Below are positions 21,101 through 34,985 of a stretch of 64,000 nt of DNA, in pieces. The notes beneath the pieces are model-generated. The model did not search any database. It was not told the DNA's origin and saw nothing but the letters and a program-made list of their open reading frames with translations. Position numbers and translations under genes: made by a program. Each line of letters starts with the position of its first letter. Within the stretch, counting starts at the first letter, position 1. Source of the stretch: Monarcha castaneiventris obscurior (taxonomy: Eukaryota; Chordata; Aves; Passeriformes; Monarchidae); the NCBI GenBank assembly GCA_026261815.1, contig JAMPIT010000848.1, positions 682,001 through 746,000 on the forward strand, in the 5' to 3' direction.

Positions 21101-24100
21101 TGCTCCAGCTACTGAGCTTGCCAGCCCCAAGAGTTACAAAGCTTGATAGAAATTCACAAGGACAGAAATATGGTAAATCCTGCTTCCTGTGGGATTTCCG
21201 AGTAGAAGATAATAGATAATTAGGTCTTGGGTAAGCAGTTTTCTGGTGATCTTTTAATTAAGAATCTGAGCCTTTCTTATAAGTGCAGATTGGGAAAAAT
21301 AGTGTGCAAAGAGCATTGGGAAATTAATTCTTCTTTATCCATTGTTACATATATCCAATATATAGCCATAGATTGGAACTGGCAGCATTAGTGCAAGATT
21401 CCCTCATGCTTGGTTTGTGACCAGGTGTTTCCAAGGTCTTGGCCGTGGTGGGAGCCTGGTTTAGGCTCCTCACCCAGCATATTCCTGGCTCTTCAGCCAT
21501 ATTTATCCAAAATGGCACTGTGGTGCCACCTTCTAGGAATTTACACCTGACCATTACATAAAAGCCAGTGCTTTGGGTTTTTCCCTTAGCCCAGAGAAAC
21601 CTGGCTGGAATGTTTTCTGCACCTTGAAGCTCCTCTGCCTGTCAGGAACTTTTCACTTCACGTCTGGTTTTTTTGTCACCAAGATGCTCAGTGAGGCTGA
21701 CTGTTCTTTTGGGGCTGCTGCAGGTGCATGTTGTACTGAAGCTCTGGAAGAGTGGATTTAGTCTGGATAGTGGAGAGCTGAGGAGCTACCAGGATCCATC
21801 CAATGCCCAGTTCCTCGATGATATCCGCAGAGGGTACGTAGTGAGAGGGGAGAAAAGCAACAGCTGTTTTCTGAAACACAGGTGTTTGTGGAATCCAGGC
21901 CTCTGAATCCATGGCACATTTCACCTGAGCTTTCTTGCAAGAAATTAGTTACTCTTAATATGGAACATTTGGTTCAGGTAAACAGGGAGTTTGGTTTATG
22001 TGGGGCCTTGAGAGTTTGAAGTAAACAAATAATGTTCATATTCGGGTTGAGAATTTCTGATGCGTTGTGTCACTGCAGGTGAGAGCCAGGGAGAAGTAAC
22101 CTTTAACTTGTGTCTGGGGGAGGTGGGGAGGTGTGCATCTGCCCTGTCAGTTAAGCAAAGGCTTTCTGTGATTCCTGAAATTCCAGAGGTCTTGGGCTTT
22201 TTGTCCACACATCCCTGCCTTGCTGCTTCAGGCAGCTGCCTTAGGACACTCTCTTTGCAGGGAAGTCCCGGCTGAGCTGCGCAGGTTAGCACGGGGTGGA
22301 CAGGTGAACCTGGACATGGAGGATCACCGTGATGAGGATTATGTGAAACCTAAAAGTGTCTTCAGAGCTTTTACCGGAGAAGGACAAAAGCTGGGCAGGT
22401 GAGAAAATGTTGACACTGGTTTACTACGTGTAATACGAGAGAGTCACTTGAGCCTTGCGAGGTGGAGCCTTCTGATTCATCCTTCTGAAAGAAAGGCACT
22501 GGGTGCCTGTGGGATGGGAGGTGTTCCTCTCAGGGAACAAGGCTCACTGACGTGTACTGTGAGGTGGCCCAGTCTTCCCCTGGCAGGAGGCAGATCCCTG
22601 GTTTGGAACCTCCATGGTATGTTGTGTAGGAGCAGTGTTTCCAAGTCACACTTTCCCGTTACCTTGTGGGTATGAGGACCCGTGGTACCAAAGGAGATGG
22701 TAGAGGTGAGCTTCTAGACAAGCTCCTGCTAACTGGCTGACTCAAAAATTCTCACTTCCAGCTTGCTTGCTGTTTCCTGTGGAGGAGCCCTGGTAGCTGG
22801 GCCAGGCAGGCAGCGAGCTCGCTGCCTGATCCTGGTACCCTGCAGCCAGGTGAGTTTGGTTTCTAACAGCTCACCTTGCGTCTCCCTGTTGGCAGCACCG
22901 CTCCCCAGGTGATGGGCACCAGCTCGCCAGCTCAGCAGGCAGAGAACGAAGCCAAAGCCAGTTCTGCCATCGTGATCAATGATTCGGAGCCCGTCACCAA
23001 CATCCAGATCCGGCTCGCTGATGGCGGGCGCCTGGTGCAGAAATTCAACCACAGTCACAGGTATGGGCGCAGGAGGCCTAAATGGCACTGCAAGACAGGG
23101 CACAGGTGGAGCACGTGTTAAAATCCTGGATAGCATGCCAGAGGGAGCTCTGGGGATCCTACGTGGGTGAAAGGGAATGAAATTGTTGTGGTGTTTTTAA
23201 GGCAGTTGTTAAGTGTTGGGTAGGATTTGCTTTCCAGATTGGGACAGATTACAGCCAGTGATCTGACATCTTGGAGCATAATTGTTGCCAGCAGAACTTT
23301 CCTTGATGTCTCCTATAAAAAACTGACTCTCTTCTAAAGGCTTTGGAAACTGGCAGATAATTAGGAACCTGGTTCAGTTATTCTGACTCAGTTTAGACTT
23401 TTCTGTGGGGCTGTTCGTTGTCCTGAATGGAGCACTAAGGGATGCTCTTACCACAGTTCTGTTTCTTTCAACGAGCAAAATTGGCTTAGATATGCTTCAT
23501 TCAACTGCTCTCTTGAAATCCTTTCTCACTTTCCATCATTTATACTCATTCCTCCAGTTTCTATAAGAGTCAGGATCTGGGCAAAAAGTTAAAAAAATCT
23601 GTCTGTGATTGAGTTCAGGAAATGGATCCTGTCTCAATATGTGGCTGCTCACAGGAGCTGAAATCCTCCAAGTTCGGCTGTGTGTGACGAGCTCAGCAAG
23701 TGTCAATTTGTTAATTGTTCATCGCGAAGGGTTTGGAGGCTTTCAGTTTGACAGCTGAAACAGAGACAACACAGACAGAGAACACTGAGCTGAGTCTGTA
23801 GCCCAGAAAGCAGCTGCTGCTATTTCAATAAACGGGAGCAGGTTGAATCAGAATAGCCTGGTGTGGCCTGCAGTGAGAGCTGGAATACAAATGCAGCACT
23901 GCAGGGCTGCACACTCTGGGGAGAGCAGTCATTTGTCCAGGCTGTGCAGTAACAGCATCACCCTGTGTGTTTGATCCCTTTGGACAGGATCCGTGACATC
24001 CGGCTCTTCATAGTAGATGCTCGGCCAGCGATGGCTGCCACCAGTTTCGTCCTCATGACCACCTTCCCCAATAAAGAGCTGACTGATGAGAACCAGACCC

Positions 24101-24150
24101 TGAAGGAAGCCAACCTGCTCAACGCCGTCATCGTTCAGCGGTTGACATAA
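17822..24150 (+). CDS. NSFL1C: NSFL1 cofactor p47
   Basis: p47 is the adaptor that directs the p97/VCP ATPase to membrane fusion of Golgi, ER and nuclear envelope, and binds ubiquitin. Nine exons were joined: 17822-17923, 18635-18732, 19260-19334, 20467-20632, 20961-21053, 21724-21833, 22261-22398, 22896-23060 and 23988-24150. Junction phases agree throughout, and the 369 codons compare with about 370 in mammals. An N-terminal UBA domain (1-45, [19 protein letters not shown]) is followed by an acidic stretch ([11 protein letters not shown]) and a basic KKSPNELV segment. The SEP domain lies near 170-245 ([20 protein letters not shown]) and the C-terminal UBX domain near 288-367 ([19 protein letters not shown], ending VIVQRLT). 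Its start lies only 480 bases after the receptor's poly-A signal. Confidence 0.98.
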
Positions 24151-24325
24151 AGGACCCCAGCTCTGGCCACACAACCGCGGCGTGCGCTGGCGCCGTGCCA
24201 CACAGGCCCACATCTGCTCATAGCTCTGGGTTCTTAGGTCTTGGTCGGACTTTTTTTCTCTTTAGTTGCATTTCCCATGGGGTTTTTTTGTGATGATGAT
24301 GATGGTGATGATCAGTGGACTTTAA

Positions 24326-24331
24326 AATAAA
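24326..24331 (+). terminator. NSFL1C: NSFL1C poly-A signal
   Basis: AATAAA lies 176 bases beyond the stop codon, preceded by a GATGATGATGGTGATGATC run in the 3' UTR. Further distal signals cannot be excluded. Confidence 0.65.
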
Positions 24332-26924
24332 AAAAACAAAACGAATTTGTTTGGAAAGGAGCTGCAGCCTGTTGTGCCCCAGATTCCCCCAGGAGAGTTC
24401 AGTTACCTTGTGGATTGAGTTACTGCACTCGGAGAGGGGAGGAAGGCAAGGGGGAAGGGAACTCCAGGGAGCAGTTTCTGTCAGTGGACTGCTCACCACA
24501 ATTCTTTCTCTTCTTTCCAAGGACTGCTGCAAAGTACTCCCTTTTTTTCACACATTAAATATAAACTATCTCAGAATGGGTGACCTTATTGTCAGGTTAA
24601 TGGTTACACTCCTGTAAAAGCATTGTGAGAGAAGACTTTGTGGAAGAGCTCAGTGTGGGGAAAACTCCGACGTGTGAGGTGCAAGGTTTAACACTTCCCA
24701 TGCTTTTCTGGAGAGAAATCCCTGACTTTCCTTCCCTCAGCAGAACTCTTGGGGCATTCATTGCAGTCCCCACCTGCTCTGCCTTCGCTTTTCCCCACAG
24801 GCCAGACTGGCTGCAGGTTTAAATTGCTGTATTGCATTTCTCTGAGAAAAGCCCTGCTGCTGACTTCTTCTTTCCAAGAAGGCACAAAGCTGAATCAGCT
24901 TGAAGTGACTGGAAGTAAAAGGGAAACAGAGTCTGTCTTACTGGAAAGCAAGTTTCTGTCCTGAGAGGTGATGGGTGGAAAAACTCAAGGTTGATGTATT
25001 TCCTCTCTGCTGAGGACTAACATGGCTGAATTCCTGGAATTCTCCAGCGTTGGTCTGTTCTGTTTGTTTTGGGCTCAGATCTCCATCTCTTTCCCCACTT
25101 TGAACAGAATCCTGTGGGTGTATTCCTTACACCCTGACACGAGGCACTGGCAGTGCTGGCGTAGTTGCCATGGAACATTGTGCCACGGCACTTTCACTGC
25201 CCCTCAGCTGCTTCTGTCTTTGTTCGGGGCTTCCAAGCAGAGCCCATAGCTGTGCTGAGTCGTGGGCTGCAGCCGCTGGCTCCCTGGGAGCGAGGTCCTT
25301 GGGAAAGGCTGTGCTGCTGCTTTGCCGAGGGCTGGAGGGCTCCGTCCCCACCCTGCCTTGGACACACATGAGCCCCGCGGCCGCTGAGCCGTCACTCCAC
25401 TCCCCTCAGCGCTCAGGAACTTCCAGGTCCTCCCCTTGGAGCTCGGGAGCAGGTTGGGGAGGGCCGGCAGGTTGGGCAGGTTCAGCGTGAGGAACTCACT
25501 TGGCTGCCTGTAGAGCACAAGCCAGCGGGAGCAGAGAGCAGCCCTCAGCAAGGGCATTTTTACAGCAGTTTCTCAGCTGGGAGCTGAATTAACTCACATA
25601 TTTCTTTACTAAACGGACATAGAGCGTGCGTAACAACCAAATTTGTAAACTATTGTGAAAATTGCCATTAAAAGCCCACAAACAGGAGAACAGCGTTTGA
25701 CCCTTTCTGATAACAGCTGCCCATCTGCTCTTAGATTTTGGGTCATGTTCATGAGGGTGTCTCCTCTTTGGGTTGCTCTGCGAGCAGACTTCCTGTGCTG
25801 AGCTGTCTTCTGCTAAATGAGGTTCAACCTCTCAGCAGCATTTTTAAAGATTATTTTTTGTGGCAGGAGAGCTTGGGGTTCACCTGCCTGTTGTGCATCA
25901 CTTGACCAGTGAGTAACCTGTGTGAACTAGTGCAGAGAGAATTGAGAAAGGGAATTTCCCTCGGAGCTAAATAGAGTCACAACTGCCTTGTGGAGTTCTT
26001 GCATCCCGATCTTCACATGTGCCGTTCTGAGGACTTGGGACAACATCTTCCAGAGTGCTGGACAAGATGTACCCCTAGACCCAGAAAGAAAGTTTATATA
26101 AGAGAAAGGGTGCAATTACTTGTCTCCTGCTTCTGCCTTTGTTAGCCAGGGGCATCAGAGCACTGAGGTGGTGCCCAGCTGGTGTCTGTGGTCCTTGGAT
26201 GGGGCCATGTTGGTGCCCCCAAATTCAGTGAGTGTTGGCAGCCAGACAGCAACTCCTCCAGCTACTGATCCCAAGGTTTTGCTGTGCAGATTCTGCTCAC
26301 CGATGGGAATTCACATCCAGCTGTGCTGCCAGTTCTCTCCTTGCCGCTGGGAGGGAAAGGGTTAGATAAACCCAGGGGGCTCAGGGACTTAACCTCTGCC
26401 AGAAAGAGGGAATTTTCCCTGGAGCCAGAGGGTGGCAGTGCTGCAGAAAAGCCGCTCTGCCTCGAAGGCTTCTTGGAGGAGCTCTGCCGACTCCTGCTGG
26501 GGGCTGCACTTTGTGCTCCGGTGTGTCCGTGAGCACCTCTGGGACACCGCTGCCGGCTCCTCCTGCCTCTGATTCTCTCCTTGGTTTTTGTAAGTAATGA
26601 GCAGTGCTTATCTCCTGGTGAGCTGGTCAGCTCTGCCCCACACCCCGATGGAGTGCTGAGGTGAGATCAGTGACCAAGGTAGATCTGTCTTCTTCCAAAG
26701 CTGACAAAAGAGCCCGTGGAACAAACTGGAAGTGACATATATGTCACCTCCTGTATTAAACTGTCTCCTTCTGTGAGCTGGTGAGGTGTTTCACTATAAA
26801 ATATAATAAGCTCTAAAGCAAAAATGATAAGCTAATTAATGAGAAAGGGTAATACACCAGAACAGGAAAAAAAAAGAGTGAAGGAAAGAGACACCGTGAT
26901 TTTGTAAAGAAAATCACCTTGCCA

Positions 26925-27083
26925 CTTGCAGTCCCATCCCTGGAAGAATTCAAGGTCAGGTTGGACAGGGCTTGGAGCAACCTGATCTAGTGAAAACTGT
27001 CCCTGCTTGTGGCAGGGGATTGGAACAAGATGAGCTTTAACATCCCTTCCAACCCAAACTGCTCCTTGATTCCATGATTCTAT
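26925..27083 (+). repeat. CR1 3'-end copy
   Basis: The words 'cccatccctggaagaattc', 'acagggcttggagcaacc' and 'cccttccaacccaaactgc' follow in CR1 order and plus orientation. Confidence 0.9.
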
Positions 27084-29129
27084 TTGATGGTGTGCCCCTG
27101 CAGTAGAGAAATCCTCATTTCTGACACTCCTGTAGTTTTTGATGATTAGTGAGTTTGACTTCGTCTCAAGTAAAATCTCTTGCCTTTCCATTTCTGTGTT
27201 CTAACAGAGTCATAGGCCCAGATTGGGCTTTTCTAAAACTTATATTTATGCTCACAAAAAAGTCTTTTTTTCTCCTTTGCCTGAGAAGTGTTTCCCTGCA
27301 AAATTTTCATTTTTTCATTGATCATTCTACCACAAGGAGGTCACGCCTGTCTTCCTGGCCTTTCACACCCCAGTGTTAAGGCAGTGTTCCACATCTCACA
27401 TGAAAACTCAACTTCTTTTCAATTTCTGAGTAAGATACAGCCCAGTTTCAAGACTGTGCTGTTCTGTCTGGAGCTGATCTTTGACTGTATCCAACTGTTT
27501 TCTCCAAATGCTGCATTTTAAGAGTTTTCCTTAGTTGGATAATTGTAGGACTTCTGGGATTTTTTTTCTTTTGTATTCAGTTCTTTGTTTCCTCTTCTTT
27601 CTTTTCACATGTCCTCGTTGCTAAGGTTTAGTTCCTGTGTTTTCTGATAGCATTTCACACCATTTCCTGGGAACTTTGCCTCCCCCTCTGTAATGCTGCT
27701 TTTGCATGGGATGTTTCCTGATCTGTGTTTCTTACATGCTCAGTGCTCTGCTTACCTCAGGAGGTTCTGCTCTCCCAGGGCCTGGTGTAGGAACGCTCAT
27801 TGATCCTGGTGTAGGAACACTCATTTCTAGGTGTAGCTGCACCTTTAGCTGCCTGTTCAGGTAAAAGGAAATTAACAGCACAAAGCAGCAAGTTTTGATT
27901 GGCTTGTTTTGGCCCCAAACTCAACTAGCTCAGCTGGCAGATAAATGGAAGCAGCGTAAAATACATGGAGAAAGAAATCCCAGTGGGCACAACAGCACTA
28001 CTAGAGGATGACTGGAAATTTAGGCCTTTTTTTTTTCGTCTTGTCTTGTTGATTTTTGTTATAATCAGTTATATTTAATTTAGGCTTTGCTTCTCATGGT
28101 TGGACAACCCTACATCCTTCCAGAAGGAAAAAGGGACCTTCTGCTTCTTGGGCAGGTCTTCAGCTCCCTGTGTCTTGACTTAGAGGAGTGATTAAAAAGA
28201 TGTCAGTCTGCTCCTGGGATGTTCTCTGGGAGTTCAGTCAGGAGGTTTTCTTTTGAAAGCAGCACTGCTTTACAGATCCTTTGTTACCAAGAAAAAGGAC
28301 CTTGAATTGATGGTCTTTCTGAATCTGTAGTTAGATTGGAAAATGTGCTCAGGGGATTGGTGTCACAGTCACGTAAAACAAGATGCTGTGGGGTTCTTCA
28401 AAGCCCAGCACCACGAGGGGAGGAGCTGTGATACCTGTGCTAATCTTTGGGCAGGAGCTGTTGTCTGTGCAGGAGTTTGCTGCTCGAGGTACCTGTGTGA
28501 AGGACTGCTGTGTTGTGAAAGCAGGAGAGGGCCAGCCCCTTACTGCTTCTGAATGGCCTTGTTGGTGAACCAGATGGAGACTGGTACTCTTAAATGAGAG
28601 ATTTAATTAAGGAATGAAGTTGCTTTTCTCACCAGGTCGTGCGTTTCCATTGGTGCTTGCGTGGTAAACGTGGCATCCTCCAAGGCAGGGTGTGTGACAG
28701 CCACTCCAGGCAGGGCTGGGAGCTGGAGCCCGCCTTTCTCGGCTGTGCCTGCTGCCAGGAGTGCTTTCCTGGCATCGCAGCTGCATCCCCACGAAAGAAA
28801 AGCCTGACAGCTCCTCTCATGCTAGGAGACTCAGAGCAGACTTCTGTGAGCTGTGTGTTTCTGTACCTGCCCTGCAGGCACAGGCACACGAACGCACACA
28901 TCGCTGCTCTGGCTGGTCTGAGGAGAATCAGCCATGGCACACGGTCACTGAATCCTACACAGCTGGGTCTCCTCACCTTCATCCTTGTGATCGAGGTACC
29001 ACTGCCCTGCCAGCTTTATGGTGTGCTTTGAGCAGTTTCATTTTACCTCAGGAAAGAAAAAAGACTAAAGTTATTTGATGTCTGCTGAGAGTTCAGCTGC
29101 AAGTCTCCTCCTCGCTCAGGTAAGTGGTG

Positions 29130-29162
29130 CACGTGCTGTGCCACGTGGCCGGACCACACGTG
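29130..29162. promoter_or_regulatory. three CACGTG E-boxes within 33 bases
   Basis: CACGTG occurs at 29130-29135, 29142-29147 and 29157-29162. Each is a canonical site for bHLH factors such as MYC/MAX, USF or CLOCK/BMAL1. The element stands alone in the gene-poor stretch, so its target, if any, is unknown. Confidence 0.4.
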
Positions 29163-31874
29163 GCTGGCATAATGGCCCTGGGAGCTGGTGGGGTGTCACT
29201 GAGGATCACCTGGGCACTTCTACAGGTTCCAGAGTGCTGAGTGGGCTCCTAAGGCAGCACTGATGGAGAGCTAAACAAACACATCCCGTCTAACCAAGGG
29301 AGCAGCTCACTGCAGGTGCAGGCCAGGTGATGGGGCTGCCAGAATCCTGCAGGATTCCACAGAAGTGGGAGGTGAAATCGTTTCTAGTTACCTGTGAGCA
29401 GTTTTTCCCAATGAGTCCCCTGTTTCCCAATTACACAGGTCTACAGAGAGTAGTACAATCCTAATGATGCCACAGGCCCCCATCTTTGGCAGCTGAACAG
29501 CTCCAGTGTCAAGCACCTCTTGATGTACTAATTTATCATTTTGTGACTTATTTTCTACATTCATAAATGCTTATCTTATTTACTGTTCTGTCTTGTCTGT
29601 ACTGAGCCTGTCAGTCCCAGCACTGGGAGTTCCTGAATAGATTCCAGATGTTCTTATTTACTCAGGTACATTTCATGACTCCTCCTTGAATTAACTCTTT
29701 AATGGCTTATGAGGCCTACAGTGCCAACAGCTTCTCTCCTGCCTCACCCATATTGGTGGCTCTAAAGTCCTGGCTCCTGTTCCACCAAGAGAAGGCAGCT
29801 GCGCTAAGAGGAACCCAAGAGCCTCTGGCCATGCCAACAGCAGAGAAGGAGAGGTAAACCTGTGGAGGACTTGTTGGTGGAACACATCCAAATGCTGCCA
29901 CTTGCTTCCGTGCCAAAAAAACATCTCCATTTGCTGACTTTAGACTTCTTTTTATTTTAATTGTTTTCAGTGGGGTTTCCTTGCCTGAGCAGCCCATCTC
30001 TAGGTCACCGTGCCCTGAGAAAGCCCTGTTCAGCCAGCATGGCTTGGGTGGAAGCTGCTGGTATCACACATTCCTGGGCCCTGGGCTGACTGGATAGGGA
30101 AGATCTTATGGTTCTGCAATGGAGAAGAGGGAAGTTCCTTTGCAGTGAGTAATTCCAATGGGACCTTGTTTCTTAAGCTGCAGAGCTTTGGTTTCTCTGA
30201 ACATTTTGCTGAGTGTCTGCAACAGAACATGGGGTGTAGCTGCTGCGTTGATGAGTACTTCCCTTTTCTTTCAAAGCATATTTTTAAGCAACTGATAGAA
30301 AAACATCAGTTAGTGATGGAAGAGGCATCATCCTTTCACTCCAGCCCCTTGGTGAGGTTTCAGGCCTTGGCACACGGTGTTACTGGACAGCTCAGTGTAC
30401 AGCAGCCATTAACACTGGGACTGGTGCTTTTCACCAAAGTCTGCCTTTCCAGCACCAATCTGAGCCCTGCTGTCATGCAGGGGTGGGCTGTGAGCTCCCC
30501 ATGCTGCTCTAGCAATTGTGACATCCTGTCGAGCCCCAACGGGTGACGCTGCCTCCCGTGAGGCACTGAGGGCACCACAGAGGCTTTGGGAGGAGCTGAG
30601 CAGGGCAGGAATAAAGCTTCCCTGTGCTGGGGATAATTGGACACTGACTTAGCCAGGGAGCGAGAGCTACTCAGCTACTTGGAGAGGTAACTGCTGGTCA
30701 GCTCTTTGCTTTCTAGTCTGTGAGTAGCAAATGCAGCTCTGTGCACCTGGGGAGTAAATGAGTGCCAAAGAGCCAGAGGATTAAGTGCTGAATACAATTT
30801 TTAAAGTACCTTGTGTCTGTCCAAATGTAATTGTGTGGTGAGTGGGTACAAAATGGCCTCGGAAAAAAAATAAAAATCAGGATTTGATATTTCCTTTTGA
30901 GTTTCCCCTTTCCTCTTGAATGGGGAGAGATGTATTTTGCTTTCTTACAGAGAATTATGCCAAGATACGCTGGTGGGACATGGGGATTTGGATCCCACCG
31001 CACTGGCTGTGGTCCAGCGTGAGTGATATTTGTTATCTGGGATGTCAGTGAAACAGCAGTGAGGAGAGATGCCACTGACTCACTTGTACTGTGCCTTATT
31101 AATGAAGTTCTGACTCAGCCTGTGAAATTCAGGTGGTTTAGATTAACCCCCACTGGACAAGGCAAGGCTGAGCTGAAGATGACACATTGCAATGAACCTT
31201 GCAGGAAGGGTGCTCAGTTCCCCTTGGATACAGGATGTGGTACAGAGACACTAACACAGATTGAATGCTCCAACTGGGAGCAGGGAGAGGGTTTTGCCTC
31301 CGTTCTTCTGCCTTGGCTGCTGCAGAGAAGTCCAGTCTCAGAGACTGAGGCAGGATCTGCTTTTAAAGAGCCGCCTGATCGGATTAGATGTGCCAAACAG
31401 ATGATTAGCGGGCAGAATGGCGTTGCCATCCCTCCCTGCCAGCCTTTTCCAGTGCCTTCTGTCCTCTGAAGCCAATTTCTCCCTCTGCTGTGCTTTGCCC
31501 AGCACTTGCAGCAGTGCTGGCTGGGAGCTGTGAGCACGGCTGATTTGGGAACGCCGCTGCTCCCACACAGCCAGCGCCAAGGAACGGGGCTCCCACCGCT
31601 CCTCATCAAGGAGTAATTTTTGGTTTGTGGTGCCGAGACTGGTGGGTGCTCTGGGTTACAAAAGGACTGTGAAAGGGAACTGAAACGCACTTTTCTTGTC
31701 ACCAGGTTAAAACACTGCATGAGGTCTGCACTGCTGTGAGAGATCTCTTGAGAGCTCACAGGCTGCAAGAGGCTGGAAATTACAGATCTTCCAATATAAA
31801 GGAAAAATGTATCCACATGGATGTATCCATGCTCCCCATGCTCACTGACCTTGTCCTGGGACTTGGCATAAGTG

Positions 31875-32153
31875 CCTGGAGTGACAGGACAAGGGGTAAT
31901 GGCTTCACAGTGCCAGAGGGCAGAGTCAGATGGGATATTTGGAAGAAATTCTTCCCTGTGAGAGTGGTGAGGCCCTGGCACAGGTTTGCCAGAGAAGCTG
32001 TGGCTACCCCATCCCTGGAAGCGTCCAAGGCCAGGCTGGACAGGGCTTGGAGCAACCTGGGATAGTGGAAGGTGTCCCTGCTCATGGCAGGGGGTTGGAA
32101 CAAGATGAACTTTAAGGTCCCTTCCAACCCAAACCATTCTGTAATTCTGTGAA
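31875..32153 (+). repeat. CR1 3'-end copy
   Basis: A long, well-preserved CR1 tail: 'gacaggacaaggggtaatgg', 'aagaaattcttccctgtgag', 'cccatccctggaagcgtcc' and 'cccttccaacccaaacc', ending ATTCTGTAATTCTGTGAA. Confidence 0.95.
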
Positions 32154-34805
32154 TGGGGAGTCCAAGCTGGGTTCCAGGTCTTCTTTGGGAGAGAGGGGCT
32201 TTTGTTGGGAAGTGACCTGCAGCAAGGACCTGCCTGTTCCTACTGCCCTCTCCCTGCCTATTGCTGCCACTCTGCCTGCCTGCTCTGGGTTTCACACGCT
32301 GCTTCTTTGCAGCTGGTGGCTGTGGGTGCTGAGGCAGGAGTGCTGGGCTGGCTCCAGTGTGCTCCAAAAGTGCTCTGGAGCTGAGGCAAAGGACTTCTTC
32401 CCCACATCCCTGAGATCTCTTTACCTGGACACAGCCTGACCTTTGAAGAGCAGTAGATTTCTCCACCTGACTGCAGAAAGCCTGGGAACTACTGCCCCGA
32501 GCATGTGCTGCACTGTGAGCCCTGACAGGGTTCCTGCCTCTGTGGGCAGGATCTGGCCACACTCCTGCAGTAGGGCAGATCATTTCCCCTCCATCAGCTC
32601 CCCCTGGGGCCTCACAGATGCTGTACCTTCACTTGTCAAATCTCCAGCCAGCTGCAATCTGCATTTGCAGCACACTTGATGTGCAAGGCAGGATCTTCCT
32701 CACCCGGGACAAGGAAGGCTGAGCCTCCCTGCCACGTGGAGGATGCGGCCGTGTTTGCCCTCACCCTCTCAGGCATCAACGAAGATGCTGAGCCGCACAG
32801 GTCAGCCCAAGGAGGCCTCCCAGAGAGGAGAGTGGTCCGCAGAGAGGTAGGATCAGTGTCTCAGGGTCCTGCTTCCTCACATGCAGGGGCGCATTTCACA
32901 CGTGCAGCTCACCCTCATGAGTGCGCTCGCCCACGCGGAGCCTGCCCGGCTCGAGCCGCAGGCTGTGGGGGTGGTTTGAAGTGTTTATGACTCAGGCTCG
33001 AGAACACATTGTTAAAGCAAAGCTCTGCGTTGTGGTGTTGTTGCTGACTTTCAAGTGAAACGGGCAGAGCCGTGCAGAGCGCCGTCCTACCTGCTGAGAG
33101 CATCAAGGGAACAAAAGCTACCGCCAAACCGTGCAGCCCTGAGAAATGCCTTTGTAATTTTAGAAACACAACTGCTGTGGAAATAAGATGTTGTATGAAT
33201 AAGTGCTCCTCTGTGGTGCAAGCCTAATGCCTCAGCCATTCCCGTGAGACAAGGCTTTTTAGATTGCACGCCTGCAGTTTGGAATACAAGGGATCTGACT
33301 CTCGCTGTGGGTAGTAAAAGGCAGAAAGTAAACTGGGACCAGAAGCTGAGAGGCAGGAACAAGCTGGCAGGGGGAAGGCAGATACTTTGCTCCCCTGGGT
33401 GTGCAGGGAGAAGCTGGGCCCTCCAGCCTGGTGGGCAGAGCAGCGTCAGTGCTTTTTCCGTGGCATGGGCTGTGGAGGAGTTATTGCTAATTGCTGCATG
33501 AGGGAAACTCATTCAGTGCCTTCTGGAATGCTGCTTTTTTGGGACGGTGCCCCTGATTTTGTAGGCTTCTCCCTAGTACCGTTACAATGAAGGTCTGTCA
33601 TCCCTCAAGGGTAGCTGTCATCTCGACTGATGTTAGTAACACAGCAAGCTGTCCCCAGCCCAGCCAGGCCAGAAAACTGGCAGGCTGCCCCCTCACACTA
33701 AAAGAGATGAGGGAAGCGGGAATTCGAGGCATTCCTTGACTCAGTTTCCTGGTTCCCCAGCTGTCCGTGTGATGCTACAATCTGTCCCTCAGCCCAGCCT
33801 CTTGCACAGCAGCCCTGTGCCCAGTGTTCATCCCTCTTCACTCTGCAGGGCTCTTCTGCAGGAGCTCCCAGCCTTTCACAGCCATCTCTGGACCATGCCT
33901 GGTGCCTGGGATGGCCATGTGCCCCACAGGGCAAAGGAGCCTTTTGCATCTTTCCAGAAGGTGCTGTGGATTTTCTGAGTGCAGGACAGAGCCCGCCTGC
34001 TGCACTGGAGCTGCTTGGAATTTGGGAAAGCCAAAATGTGGTGTGATCAAGAACCTGAGGTGCTCACGAGCCTGTCAGCCCTGAGCTGAGACGGGAGGTC
34101 AGCCCTGGTCTGCACTGTCCTGACAGGTCTGCTTGTAGGAGAGTGTCACCAAGGCCACACACTGCTCCCAGACGAGCTGTCAGCTCTCAGTGTGGCCTCG
34201 CCCTGTATCCCACAGGATACTCCTGGGCTTGTTCGATGCTGAGGTGTATCACACTAGACAGCAAATTCAGTTTGGGGTTGAGGGGAAGTCAGTGCTGTAG
34301 GTGGCTTCTGGGAACTTGCCAGATACTTGAGGACCGGTGTGGTGTTTACTAAGGTTAACCACAGCCAAATAAAAGAGAAGTTTTGCCATCAGCCCTTTCC
34401 CTGCACACTGAAATGTTCCTTGTGCTTCCCCTGCTGAGCTATAGAAATCCCCTGGGCTTCGGTCTTTGCAGTCTCTCTCTTCACTGCTTCCATTACAGTC
34501 ACTTCAAGCCTGATGCAATTTGTAATTTTTAACATTACAGAACTTGAAGTGCTGGATTGTGGTTCAATAGAACAGGAAAGGACAATGTCAGAGCTCAGCA
34601 GAGCACTGTGCCTCAGTTAGATCTGTGTCTCATTCGTTAGCAGCCTCTCATCTCCTGCAAATATGCCTTGAGGAGAATCAGGGCAAACACCAGAGATGTG
34701 ACCCTGTTGACAAGACAAGCCTGAGAGGAGCAAATGACACAGATGCTCACTGATCAGCTTTTGCCTCGGAGCTCTGGCTGGTGGAGGAGTGGGTGTGAGA
34801 TCAGA

Positions 34806-34985
34806 GAAAGCTTTGGTTTGGAAGGGACCTTAATGCTTATCTCACTCCAACACCCTGACACGGGCAGGGACACCCTCCACTAGACCAGACTGTGCCGAAC
34901 CCCACCCAACCTGGCCTTGAACAATTCCAGAGATGGGGCATCAACAACTTCCCTGTGCCAGTGCCTGACCACTCTCAAACAGTGG
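34806..34985 (-). repeat. CR1 3'-end copy, antisense
   Basis: The reverse complement of the CR1 tail is visible: 'ggtttggaagggacctt', 'caccctccactagacc', 'cctggccttgaacaattcc'. Confidence 0.9.

Noticed and set aside
32676..32990. 104-codon plus-strand frame in the gene-poor stretch
   Set aside because: No recognisable motif and no splice partners; the length is normal for chance frames in this GC-rich DNA.
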